Positions 31,850 to 41,214 of a stretch of DNA of 64,000 nucleotides are shown in pieces. The DNA is from Prorocentrum cordatum (taxonomy: Eukaryota > Sar > Dinophyceae > Prorocentrales > Prorocentraceae). The translations under genes and the position numbers were made by a program. The notes beneath the pieces were generated by a model, which ran no database searches, was not told the origin of the DNA, and saw only the letters and a program-made list of their open reading frames with translations. Location: positions 432,001 through 496,000 of the forward strand of contig CAUYUJ010007280.1 in assembly GCA_963575745.1 (NCBI GenBank), given 5' to 3'. The stretch's first letter is position 1. Each line of letters begins with the position of its first letter.

Positions 31850-32160
31850 GTCGGACCTTCGGTGGAGCTCCCTACGGGGCCATGAAACGCTGTATTGGGT
31901 GATAGCTGACGAACGCGGGCGGTGCTAGTAGGGCCGTCGGTGGAGCTCCGTATGGGTCCACGAAACGCTGTACTGGGTGGTGGCTGACGTATGCGGGCGG
32001 TGCAAGTGGGACCTTCGGTGGAGCTCCCTGTGGGGCCACGAAACGCTGTACCGGGTGGGGGGGACGCATGCGGGCGGTGCCACTGGGGCTTGGTGGAGCT
32101 CCCAAGCAAGGGGGGCCGATCGGGACAGAAATCGTGACGGCAGGGGCGCCCGCTTCGCGA
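31850..32160 (+). repeat. GGTGGAGCTCC satellite, array 1
   Basis: About 3.5 tandem units of roughly 73-83 bp. Each carries TCGGTGGAGCTCC, GGGGCCA(C/T)GAAACGCTGTA, GGGTGG and ATGCGGGCGGTGC. Markers lie near 31,858, 31,941, 32,014 and 32,090. Related units occur at 53.1-53.7 and 56.66-56.9 kb. Confidence 0.8.
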
Positions 32161-32383
32161 AGCCTGCCTCGCAAGCCTGGCATCAGGTCGGGCATTTTCC
32201 TCCTACGGGCGGATACGGGAAGTTTCTTCTCTTGCTTCACTCCAAAAAATCAAACAGTAATCCAAACGTGAGAATCAATAGTGCACCACACTCGTCCCCA
32301 GGCTATGTTTCCCTAGTTGAAATCCAGACAAGAACCCAACCATAATCAACAGAACTTCAAACTCGTCCCAATCAATCAATCAT

Positions 32384-32384
32384 T

Positions 32385-32417
<33 letters not shown>

Positions 32418-32418
32418 G
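32384..32418. repeat. (TA)n microsatellite
   Basis: About 35 bases of TA dinucleotides with one ACA interruption. Confidence 0.95.
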
Positions 32419-32589
32419 CGCAGCCCCCCCAGCACCCATTATACGCCTTCTTCCTTTCCACGAGGCTGGAGTCGTGCCGCTCCCCTCCTATATCCCTTCC
32501 CTCTCCGCGCCTTTTGTTTTCTTATTTTTCTTCTTCGCTGAAGCCTTCCCCTACATTTGCTAGCGACACATTTTCCACAAGCCTATGAT

Positions 32590-33255
32590 TTCACAGGGAT
32601 TGCTGCGATTTCTGAAATGCTCATCAACGGAGCCCGGCGATTTCACGAGGATTCCTGGGATTCCTGGGATCCCATACCTTGGAGCAAAGCCAACCTTGTG
32701 ATCCCCCGGGGGGTTCAAGGCTCAGAATCCGAGGAAGCTCAATGAAATCATAAGGTTCGCCAGGTCGGTGGTGCGCAAACCTGATGGCTTCAGTGGGATC
32801 CCTGGGATCTATGGGATGCTAATCAACCAAACCGTGTGATTTCATTCAGATTACTGGGATTCCTTGGATGTCATGGCCTGGGGCACAACCAACCTTGGGA
32901 CCCCCAGGAAGTCCAGGTCTCAGAATCCCAGGGATCCGAATGAAATTACAAGGTTCGCAACGTCGGCATTGCGCAATCTCCACGATTTCATATGTATCGC
33001 TGGGATTCGTGGGTTGCAAATCAACGAAACCTTGTGATTTCATCGGGCTTCCTGGGCTTCCTGGGATTTCATACCCTGGAACAAAACCAACCTTGGGATC
33101 CCCAGGAGGCCCAGGGCTCAGAACCCCCGGAATCCCAATGACATTATAATTAGGGTTCGAAACGTCGGTAGTGCGCAAACCCTTTGATTTCATTGGGAAT
33201 CCTTGGATTCCTGGGAAGCTAATCAATTAACCCTTGTGATTTCATTGGGATTCCT
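32590..33255 (+). repeat. 198-bp satellite, about 3.3 units
   Basis: The word CCAACCTTG(G/T)GA recurs at about 32,690, 32,890 and 33,088, spacing 198-199. Each unit also carries ATTCCTGGGAT, CTCAGAATCC, AATGAAAT(T/C)A, AAGGTTCGC...GTCGG and TGTGATTTCAT. Composition is AT-richer than the neighbours. The last unit runs straight into the GGA array. Confidence 0.85.
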
Positions 33256-33269
33256 CAGATTTGGGGAGG

Positions 33270-33775
33270 GGGGGCAGAAAAGGAGGAGGAGGAGGAGGGG
33301 GAGGAGGAGGAGGAGGAGGAGGAGGAGGAGAAGGAGGAGGAGGAGGAGAGGGAGGAGGAGGAAGAGGAGGGGGAGGAGGAGGAGGAAGAGGACGAGGAGG
33401 AGGAGGAGGAGGAGGAGGAGGAGGAAAGAAGGAGGAGGAGGAGGGGGGAGGAGGAAGAGGGGGAGGAGAAGGAGGAGGAGGAAAGGAGGAGGAGGAGGAG
33501 GAGGAGGAGGAGGAGGAGGAGGAGGAGGAGGAGGAGGAGGAGGACGAGGAGGTGAAGGGGGAGGGGGAGGATGGGGGGAGGAGGAGGGGGAGGAGGAGGA
33601 GTAGGAGGAGGAGTAGGAGGAGGAGAAGAGGAGGAGGAGGAGGAAAAGGAGGAGGAGGAGGAGGAGGAGGAGGAGGAGGGGGAGGAGAAGGAGGAGGAGC
33701 AGGGGGAGGAGGAGGAGGAGGAGGGAGGAGGAGGAGGAGGAGGAGGAGGAGGAGGAGGAGGAGGAGGAGTGGCAA
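33270..33775 (+). repeat. (GGA)n array of about 500 bp
   Basis: The longest triplet array in the window, mainly GGA with GAA, GGG and GAC variants. All overlapping frames are low-complexity. Confidence 0.97.
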
Positions 33776-33915
33776 AGAGGAAGGAGTTGCGGCGGTGGCC
33801 TGGCCTGCTCCATGCTGCTTCTCGCCGCCCCCCTCGCCCTCACCATGGCGTCGCGAACGCTTCACCACGTGGCAACCCAAAGGTCTGCACCCTCTCCCTG
33901 GGGACGCAGGAGCTC

Positions 33916-34080
33916 CCCAGACACGATCGCGTCGCAAAAAATCAGGACGGGGGGGTTTTGGCTGTTTTCGGCCGGGGGGGGCTCTCGCCGGGCCTCGGGA
34001 CCGTCAAAACCGGTCCCGGGGAAAGGGTCGGGGCTTCCTGGGACGCCGTCCCGAAAAAATCAAGACGCCGCAGGTCTGGG
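33916..34080 (-). mobile_element. Family B element, reverse orientation
   Basis: Plus-strand start CCCAGACACGATCGCGTCGC and end CAGGTCTGGG. The interior includes AATCAGGACGG, GGCTGTTTTCGGCC, GGGACCGTCAAAACC and GGGGAAAGGGTCGGG. Both inverted termini are kept. Confidence 0.75.
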
Positions 34081-35090
34081 TCCAGGAACCGGGCCAGCTT
34101 TCCGGCAAGTTGGTCAAGAAACGCTGGCCCAGCTTTTCGAGAGGAGGTTTCTCAATCCTATGGCCAGGCGTCAAACCCCCAAGCGCCAACACGAAGCGGG
34201 GAACTGGCACCCTTGCGGCAGAAGACCCTGAGCAGCTTCACCGAGTTCACACTGGGGGGCGGGCACGATGGAGGGCCAACGGTGGGGGGGCCACGATGGC
34301 CAACAAATTCCGTTGGCCTGGTATCACACAGACCCCCTGACCGTTTTTTGTTCGCTCGGTAGCGAGCTGGCTCCAGCAAGCCGTCAGCGAACGACGGGGG
34401 CGACGGGAGGGTCGCGGCACGGCCGGAGCGCCCTCGGAACGTGAAGCACTGCGGTAGGTGCCAGAGACACACCAGAGCACTCGACACTGCCAGGGCGGGC
34501 GACCATGCACCGCACATCCAAGGGCGAGAAGGACAGAGCCCTGACGGACCAACTGCCTAATCAAAAGAAAACCGCATAACGCGCGTTGTGTGGCTGGGTG
34601 GGTGGGCGGGTGGGCTGGCACGTAACATAACACGCTGCGCGCGCACTCCGAACAGCATACATATGCGCTAAACAACTGGCGCTGCTGCAACGGGGGTGGG
34701 TGAAGCGGGGGGCGTTATGGTCTCTAACGCGCGTTATGTGTTCGAGTAAACAACTGTAGCTCAAACAACAAGTTTGAGGTCGCCGCTTCCGCAGAGCGGT
34801 CAAGAGGGGGATGAAGAAAAATCCACTCAAAACCGGTCCTTCGCCGCTCCTGGGGCCGAAGAACGGCCCCCGGAAACCAAGAGGGGCACAACATCCTTTC
34901 GAACCAAGCGCCTCGAACCTGCCCCCCCTTCCTGGTGGCCAAACAACCAATGCTCGGCCACCTAAGACCCCCAGCCGACTCAAGGTCGCCTTTGCTGTCC
35001 TCCAAGGCTCGAGCTGAGCAGAAAGCTTCGTCTTCGTTCTGTTCTCGTTCTCCCTCGTCCCGTCTTCGTCCCACCTCTGCGGCAGAGCGA
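34081..35090. other. Unassigned spacer
   Basis: No gene seen. GCGCGTTATG words repeat around 34,577-34,730. Frames on both strands lack motifs. Confidence 0.35.
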
Positions 35091-35610
35091 ACGAGAAAAC
35101 GAACACTGCCGCCGTCGCCACCGACGTCGACGTCACCGCCACCGCCACCGCCACCGCCACCGTCGACGCGCGGCCGACATCGACGCCACCGCCACCGTCA
35201 CGCCGCGGCCGCGTCGCCGTCGCCGTCGCCGTCGGCCCGAGCCCTGCCGGCCGCCACCGTCGACGCGCGGCCGCCGTCGACGTCACCGTCGCCGCGGGGC
35301 CGCGTCGGCGCGGGCGCGGGCGCGTCGGCGAGGGCGGCGAGCAGCGGCGCCGCGGCCGCCCGGCACTCCTCGGCCGCGCGGCCGCCGGAAAGGCGGCGGG
35401 GGGGAGGCCCCGACGACGACGACGACGACGACGCCGCCGACGCCAAATACGACGCCGAAGGCGACGCGGACGACAACGACGCCGCTGACAACGACGCCGA
35501 CGCCGACCGCGCCACCGACGACGACGGCACCGCCGACAACGACGACGACGCCGACGACGCCGACGCCGACGACGCTAATTAACGACGACGACGTCGACGA
35601 CGACTAACAC
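35090..35610 (+). repeat. (GAC)n/(GCC)n-rich tract
   Basis: ACCGCC, GTCGCC and GACGAC triplets of about 500 bp. The Asp/Ala plus frame and the Ser/Ala minus frame are explained by the repeat. Confidence 0.9.
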
Positions 35611-35752
35611 GGATCTCCGACGATCACGCTTCTTCAATCCTGGCTCTCTGCATCGATCCATGCCCCTGGCGCCCGTCTTCGGGCCCTGGGCCGGCAAGCA
35701 CGGATCCAGGACGGAAGGTGCCCCCGAGGGCAGCGTTGGGTTTCTCTGGGGC

Positions 35753-36008
35753 CGCGCATGGAAACAACCACTTGAGCAGGGACCGACCGTCCCGGCATTC
35801 CTATAGTCCTACCACGAAATGTTCTTAGAACCGAAAAAGGTTCTAAGAACAAAAGCCCTGTTCTTAGAACATAAGCCCGATGTGTTAAAACAGGACAGCC
35901 CCAGCCAGAAATGTTCCAAGAACATCTCGTGGGACCCACAAGAGGTTCTTAGAGCATTGCTTGGCGGGGCTAGAGGCGAGCCAGGACGCTTCATCACTGC
36001 CTGACGCA
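35753..36008 (+). repeat. Family D repeat, copy 1 (GTTCTTAGAAC hairpins)
   Basis: Starts GAGCAGGGACCGACCGTCCC and GGCATTCCTATAGTC, then has five or more GTTCTTAGAAC/GTTCTAAGAAC words, CCCGA(T/C)GTGTTAAA, CCCAGCCAGAAA and AGGCGAGCCAGGA. It is about 80 percent identical by eye to 47,135-47,388. The repeated near-palindromes can fold in many ways. Confidence 0.8.
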
Positions 36009-36261
36009 CTGCCCCGGAGGTTTGCAGAGGACGGCGGCGCCGACGACGAAGGACTCCGACCACGGCCGAGGACGGAGAGGCTACGCGCTCTCGCCGCGGC
36101 CCGGGCGCGCCTCGGAGAGCTGCAGCCAGGCGCGAGGACCCCACAGGAGGAGGCCCCGGTGGACCGGCTGCGAAGGGATGGACAAGCGCACTCCGCTGCT
36201 CTCGGCCGCGAGCGAGGGGGCAAAGCGAGAAGGAGAAGGCCCGCGACTTCTCGCTTCCTCC

Positions 36262-36440
36262 CACCTCCTCGCCGCCGAATAGGCCCTCCAGGGTCACCAA
36301 GACGGTGTGGCGACGGACCGTGCGGTGAAGAGGAGGAGGAGGAGGAGGAGGAGGAGGAGGAGGAGGAGGAGGAGGAGGAAGACGAGGGCGAGGAGGGCGA
36401 GGGGGAGGAGGAGGAGAAGAGAAGGCCTCGCCGCCGAATA
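36262..36440 (+). repeat. (GGA)n array, left arm of an inverted duplication
   Basis: GGCCCTCCAGGGTCACCAAG, ACGGTGTGGCGACGGACCGT and GCGGTGAAG precede a GGA array. The exact inverse of this flank follows the CTC array at 36,893-37,075. Confidence 0.85.
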
Positions 36441-36620
36441 GACAAGCGCGTCCCACTGCTCGCAAGGTCGCGCTGCTCGCAAGCGGCCTGGATCCGCCGC
36501 AGGGCTCACGATCCGGCACGTCGAGGCAGCGACGTGTTGCTCTCGGGCGCTTCTGCGAGCAGGGGCACTGTGTGCGAGCAGCGGAGCGCGCCCGATGTGA
36601 ACACCGGACGATGGCGACGA

Positions 36621-36872
36621 CCCGGACCTGCGACGCCACGACTTTTTCGAGACGGCGTCCCTGGAAGTCTCGACCCATTCCCCAGGACCGGTTGTTCGTC
36701 CCGAGTCGTTTTTTGACGGTCCCGAGGTCCGGCGAGGGCCCCCCAGGCCGAAAAGATACAAAAATCCCCAGGCCGAAAAGAGCCAAAAATCCCCCGCCCC
36801 GATTATATATTATATATTGATTTGTGTGTATATATATATATACATACATACGCGACGCGATCATGTCTGGGG
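36621..36872 (+). mobile_element. Family B element with internal duplication and (TA)n
   Basis: Family words CCTGGAAGTC, TTCGTCCCGAGTCG, TTGACGGTCCCGAGG and GGCGAGGGCCCCCC are followed by two copies of CCAGGCCGAAAAGA-type sequence and a TA-rich insert (36,800-36,850), before the end GCGACGCGATCATGTCTGGG. The left terminus is mutated (CCCGGACCTGCGACGCC). Confidence 0.7.
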
Positions 36873-36892
36873 GCGATCCAGGATCGATCTGT

Positions 36893-37075
36893 TCAAGTCT
36901 CCTCTCTTTCCTCCTCCTCCTCAACGCTCCTCCTCCTCCTCCTCCTCGTTCTCCTCCTCCTCCTCCTCCCCCTCCTCCTCCTCCTCCTCCTCCTCCTCCT
37001 CCTCCTCCTCCTCCTCCTCCTCACCGCACGGTCCGTCGCCACACCGTCTTCGTGACCCTGGAGGGCCACGGTCGC
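36893..37075 (-). repeat. (CTC)n array, right arm of an inverted duplication
   Basis: A CTC array followed by CACCGCACGGTCCGTCGCCA, CACCGTCTTCGTGACCC and TGGAGGGCC, inverse of the 36,262-36,440 flank. A family B element sits between the two arms. Confidence 0.85.
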
Positions 37076-37160
37076 CCGAGACGTCCTCGGAGAACGGCCC
37101 GACTCCCCAAGCCGAGCGGCGAGCCCGAATGCCCACGAGACAAGCGCGTTCCACGATCGC

Positions 37161-37343
37161 AGACCCCCTCGGGCAATGACAAAATCATGACGGGAAGTTT
37201 TTGGTTATTTTCGGCCTCTGGGGGCTCTTACCGGCCCTCGGGATCGTCAGAAAACAACTCAGGATGAAAAACCGGTCCAGGGGAATGTGTCGAGACCTCC
37301 AGGGGTCGACGGAATGAAATAATCATGACGTCGCGGGTCTGGG
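37161..37343 (-). mobile_element. Family B element, reverse orientation
   Basis: Plus-strand start AGACCCCCTCGGGCAATGAC and end CATGACGTCGCGGGTCTGGG. The interior includes GGCCTCTGGGGGC, AAAACCGGTCC and GTCGAGACCTCC. Confidence 0.7.
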
Positions 37344-37504
37344 AGACTCGCAGAGGAACTGCTCGCAGATGGCCTGGGTCCGCTGGGGAAGGGGGGGGGG
37401 AATTTGCGATTGCGAGTAGGCACTCTGCGAGCAGTGGAACGCGCTCGGTGACCAACTCACTCACACACGGTGTTGTCACCACACCGTTGGGGGTGCCCCG
37501 GCAG

Positions 37505-37695
37505 ACCCAGACATGCGGCGTCCTGCTTTTTTGCTAGGACTGCGTCCCTGGAAGTCCCGACCCGTTCCCCGGACCGTTCCCCCGGACCGGTTTTTGTCCC
37601 GAGTCGTTTTTGTTGATGGTCCCGAGGCCCCGCGAGGGCCCCCTGGGGCCGAAAATAGCCAAAGACCTCCCTCCCGCGACGCGATCACGTCTGGA
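37505..37695 (+). mobile_element. Family B element
   Basis: Starts CCCAGACATGCGGCGTCCTG and ends GCGATCACGTCTGG. The interior has GGAAGTCCCGACCCGTTCCC, TTGTCCCGAGTCG, GGTCCCGAGGCCCCGCG and GGGGCCGAAAATAGCC. A CCGTTCCCC(C)GGACCG word is duplicated. Confidence 0.75.
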
Positions 37696-38825
37696 GGTGC
37701 CACGTGGCAGCCAGGCGGGCGCACTGCGGGGAAGGGTGCCCGGGGGCGTCGGCTGTCGGGACGGCGGGCGAACGGGAGGCGCGGGGCCACGGAGGGCGAT
37801 GCGGGCACGATCACGCCGGGCGGAGGGCGGCGGCAGAGGACGGCGGGGGAGACGACGACGGAGGGCGAAGACGACGGGAGGGCGGGGCGGACCAGGCCGG
37901 AGGGCGAATACGACGGAGAGGGCGAGACGGACTATACGACGGGGGCGGCGGCAGAGGACGGCGGGGAGAGCGACGACGGCGGGCGGAGGCGACGAGCACG
38001 GCAGAGGGCGACGGCGGGCGGCCGCTCGGCGGGGTCACGAGTCACGGGGAGGGAGGGGGGCGTATAAGAGCCTGTGGAGGAGAGGAGGTAGGGAGGCGCA
38101 GGAGAAAGGGTCCTGAAGGAGGGGGAGGAACAGGACACATGGGAGGGGGCCTCACTCTTCCGAGCCCTTCTCCTCCTCCCCCCCTCCGCCTCCTTCGCCC
38201 ACCATCGTGGAGGGAGGAGGGAGATGGTTCAGGGAGGGGAGAGGGGAGGGCGAGCAGGGAGAGGAGGAGGAAGTCCGGAGGAACGGGGGGGAGCGACGGG
38301 CTTGGGGGCGGAAGTGGGCGGCGGAAAACGGAGGGGGGGAGCCAGGAGGATGAGGATAATTTGAGAGGGAGAGGAAGGGTGGGGGGAGCAAGGGGGAGAA
38401 ATACAGGAAGGTAGCGGAGGCGGGGAGGGAGACAACTGAGAACGAGGGCGCCAGATCGCCTCTTCGACAGCGGGTCGTCAGGCCTGCCGGTGCTCCTCTG
38501 TTCGTTCCTCCGAAGGGGCGAGACAGCACCCCGATTGTCGCGACCAGAGGACGAGGAGGAGAGGGAGCATGAGCCATGAGACCCTACGTCGCAGAAGAAG
38601 TACAGCACTCTGAGAAATCGCGACCCAGGGCCTGGACCCAATCTTCCTGCGGCATTTCCCAAGACGTATCGATCACCGAGGGTCTTGGGGCCTGAATCCA
38701 GGAGAACACCCCTGGAGCGGGCAATTCATGCACATTAGCATGCAAACTCGTCATGGAACGTGCCCGCTTGCCGACAGATGGCAAGGAAACTCTACCATGC
38801 AACAGACCACCCAGCAGGCAAAGTT
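37696..38825. other. Purine-rich unassigned region
   Basis: CGGAGGGCG-type repeats (37,800-38,010) and GGGAGGAGG-rich DNA (38,030-38,580). Frames of up to 236 codons are Arg/Gly-rich on the plus strand and Pro/Ser-rich on the minus strand, with no domain. Confidence 0.4.
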
Positions 38826-38955
38826 CCCCGGGACCAGTTTCTCGTCCCGCGTCGTTGCTGGACGGCCCCGAGGCCCGGCGAGGGCCCCCGTGGGGGCCGA
38901 GAACAGCCGAAGACCTCCCGCTCCGATACTGTTGCATGACGCGATCATGTCTGGG
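38826..38955 (+). mobile_element. Family B element, 5'-truncated
   Basis: Contains CCCGGGACCAGTTTCTCGTC, GGACGGCCCCGAGGCCCGG, CGAGGGCCCCCGTGGGGGCC and the right end GCGATCATGTCTGGG. The left terminus is missing. Confidence 0.7.
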
Positions 38956-38973
38956 CTTCTCCCTCCCCTCGGC

Positions 38974-39131
38974 GGTGGACAGACCTCCCTTTGGTAAACC
39001 TCCCTTTCTAGGGAAAACGACCCCGGACCGAAACCGACGGACCTGGGCCCGCAAAACCGACGGCCGCGACGCCCTCTCGCGAAGCGAAGACGGCCGATTC
39101 CCTGATCGACGTGTCAGGGTAGGAAGTCTAT
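38974..39131 (+). mobile_element. Family C element, copy 2
   Basis: Starts GGTGGACAGACCTCCC and contains CCGAAACCGACGGACCTGGG and GACGCCCTCTCGCGAA, as in copy 1. Its right end (GGAAGTCTATC) is cut or altered where a family A element begins at 39,134. Confidence 0.75.
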
Positions 39132-39133
39132 CA

Positions 39134-39331
39134 ATAGGGAACAAAAAGTGACATAAACATAGAAACTCGGAGGTCCGCGCGGATTTCTCGGATCGGCGCT
39201 GACCCCCCTCCCTGTCGCGCGGAGCGCGCCAGGGGCGGCGCCGGAGGCGCCGCCGGGGGCCCCAGCGCCGATCCGAGAAGTCCGCGCGGACCTCCGAGTT
39301 TTTATGCTTATGTCACTTTTTGTTTCCCTAA
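39134..39331. mobile_element. Family A foldback element, type copy
   Basis: The left arm 39,134-39,200 and right arm 39,264-39,331 are inverse copies over about 66 bases with only a few mismatches. Arm words: TAGGGAACAAAAAGTGACAT, AAACTCGGAGGTCCGCGCGG and TTCTCGGATCGGCGCT. The loop holds GCGCGGAGCGC and GGCGCCGGAGGCGCC, two small hairpins sharing a GGAG apex. It is non-coding and about 198 bp long. Other full or partial copies: 28.2, 28.4, 29.6, 49.5 and 49.9 kb. Confidence 0.9.
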
Positions 39332-39530
39332 TCAATCTCCGATTCCCCCCCCCCCCCTCGCTCGCTCGCCCCATACCTCGGCCCGCGGCGAGGGGCCTCC
39401 GGCGCGGCGGCCGCGCGGCGGCGCGGCGGCGCGCCGAGGCGCCGCGGCGGCCGCCCGAGGCGCCGCGGCGGCCGCGGGGGCGCCGCCGCGGGGGAGGGCG
39501 CGGCACACCGAGACCCGAGCCTCGGCAGGC
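39332..39530. repeat. CGCGGCGGCGCG-rich stretch
   Basis: After a run of C, GCGGCGG words dominate up to the GAC array. No gene. Confidence 0.6.
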
Positions 39531-39582
39531 GACGACGACGACGACGACGACGACGAGGACGAGGACGAGGACGACGAGGACA

Positions 39583-39676
<94 letters not shown>

Positions 39677-39758
39677 ACGACGATGGACGACCAGATGCAA
39701 GTCTGGCCCTAGGGACGGGGTCGAGATCAGGACCTCCCTGTGCAGAACCCAAGGCATC

Positions 39759-39823
<65 letters not shown>

Positions 39824-39825
39824 AC
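39527..39825 (+). repeat. (GAC)n arrays
   Basis: Two arrays of GAC/CGA triplets (about 39,527-39,690 and 39,757-39,822), separated by non-repeat DNA. Poly-Thr, poly-Asp and poly-Val frames are artefacts. Confidence 0.97.
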
Positions 39826-40194
39826 CAGTGTCCCCGGGCGCCCAGGCCACGTTCGGAGGCGTGCCAAGAGGGATTGGCAATCCATGGCCTCGGCGCGCGG
39901 TCGCCAGATCCATGGATCGGGGAAGGCGCCCTTCCGAAAAGGCGGCCGGTGTCGCCTCGCTCGGCGGCGGAAGCCCGCGATGTCCCATGGAAACGGGACC
40001 CGTCGCGAATCCACGCCCCCTTGATCCATATATGCGATCGCCTGACCCTTGGAAAGTCTTCGGGACGCCGGGATCAGGTATCGGACTCCCCCCCCCTTGT
40101 GGCCAATCCTGCCTGGCCGCCTGGCCGGCTGGCCGACTCCCCGACTGGCACGCCGAGACCTGAGCCTCGGGAGACCAACTTCGGGCGAGGATGG
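39826..40194. other. Unassigned GC-rich spacer
   Basis: No gene recognised; frames from the flanking triplet arrays run through it. Confidence 0.35.
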
Positions 40195-40400
40195 AGAGGT
40201 GCGAGGAGGAGGAGGAGGAGGAGGAGGAGGAGGAGGAGGAGGAGGAGGAGGAGGAGGAGGAGGAGGAGGAGGGGGAGGGGGGAGGAGGAGGAGGAGGAGG
40301 AGGAGGAGGAGGAGGAGGAGGAGGAGGAGGAGGGAGGAGGAGGAGGAGGAGGAGGAGGAGGAGGAGGAGGAGGAGGAGGAGGAGGAGGAGGAGGGGGAGG
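40195..40400 (+). repeat. (GGA)n array of about 200 bp
   Basis: Almost pure GGA with a few GGG variants. Confidence 0.97.
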
Positions 40401-40605
40401 CGGAGGCCAAAGTCGGGCGAGGATGATGAATCGAGAATCTCTGAAAGCCGGCGGCTCTGGAGGAAGGCTCGGGCGCGCGGACTTCTCAGGGCGCTCCGCA
40501 CTGCGCTGAGCTCTGAGAGGGCTCCCGAACGCTCTGGGAAGTAGCTGTCCTCGTCCTCGCCCCGCCCGGAGGGGGGGGGGGCAGGCGGGCCCTGGCGGGC
40601 CCAAG

Positions 40606-40705
40606 GGGGTGAGCGACGATCCAAAACGAGGAGGAGGAGGAGGAGGAGGAGGAGGAGGAGGAGGAGGAGGAGGAGGAGGAGGAGGAAGGGAGGAGGAGGA
40701 GGAGC
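40606..40705 (+). repeat. GGTGAGCGACGATCCAA word plus (GGA)n
   Basis: GTGAGCGACGATCCAAAACG leads into a GGA array. The same leader precedes the GGA array at 41,110-41,180, so leader and array appear to be one duplicated module. Confidence 0.8.
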
Positions 40706-40964
40706 AAGGGTAGGAACAAGGCAAGGCGACACCAACACCACCAGGGCGAGGAGATGCGAGGAGCAAGGGAGGTCTCCCTGGTAGTGTGGCCCCCCCCTCG
40801 CGCTCGAGATGTGCCCCCTACTATCCCCAGCTCGGGGAGGCCTCGCGGACCTCCTCGCGGGAGGTGGCCCCCCTGGTGGTGCTGGTGTCGCACCTCTCCC
40901 CTCCGATGGAGGGGGCGCAGGCGGGCCCAGGTTTGGCGGCGCGCACGAGGGGGTGGGGGGAGCG
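40706..40964. other. Unassigned spacer
   Basis: No gene or repeat recognised. Confidence 0.3.
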
Positions 40965-41072
40965 GGGAGGGCTTCTTAGAAGGAGGCTGCTTCTTAGAAG
41001 GCGCCGGCCTTATACATCTATAGAGAAGGCCCGCGCCTTCTAAGAAGCAGGGGTGCTTCTAAGAAGCCCTCC
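40965..41072. repeat. 108-bp palindrome with CTTCTTAGAAG words
   Basis: The left arm has GGGAGGGCTTCTTAGAAG, GCTGCTTCTTAGAAGGCGCC and GGCC; the right arm is its inverse (GGCCCGCGCCTTCTAAGAAG, GCTTCTAAGAAGCCCTCCC). Arms are about 46 bases with few mismatches around a short AT-rich centre TATACATCTATAG. Non-coding. Confidence 0.85.
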
Positions 41073-41109
41073 CCCCTCCACACACACACCCCTCTGCGCG
41101 TGGCCAACA

Positions 41110-41180
41110 GGTGAGCGACGATCCAACACGAGGAGGAAGAGGAGGAGGAGGAGGAGGAGGAGGAGGAGGAGGAGACGGAG
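41110..41180 (+). repeat. GGTGAGCGACGATCCAA word plus (GGA)n, copy 2
   Basis: Leader GTGAGCGACGATCCAACACG followed by GGA triplets; see the entry at 40,606. Confidence 0.85.
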
Positions 41181-41214
41181 GAGGCCTAATTCAGCCCCCC
41201 CCCCTTCTGTGATC

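Noticed and set aside
35753-36008. Functional heat-shock promoter
   Set aside because: The nTTCnnGAAn match is real but the words sit in a dispersed repeat with no gene start nearby. It is kept as a repeat, not as a regulatory site.
39332-40741. A 469-codon minus frame and a 401-codon plus frame
   Set aside because: Both are produced by GAC and GGA arrays on opposite strands of the same DNA; no domain is present in either.
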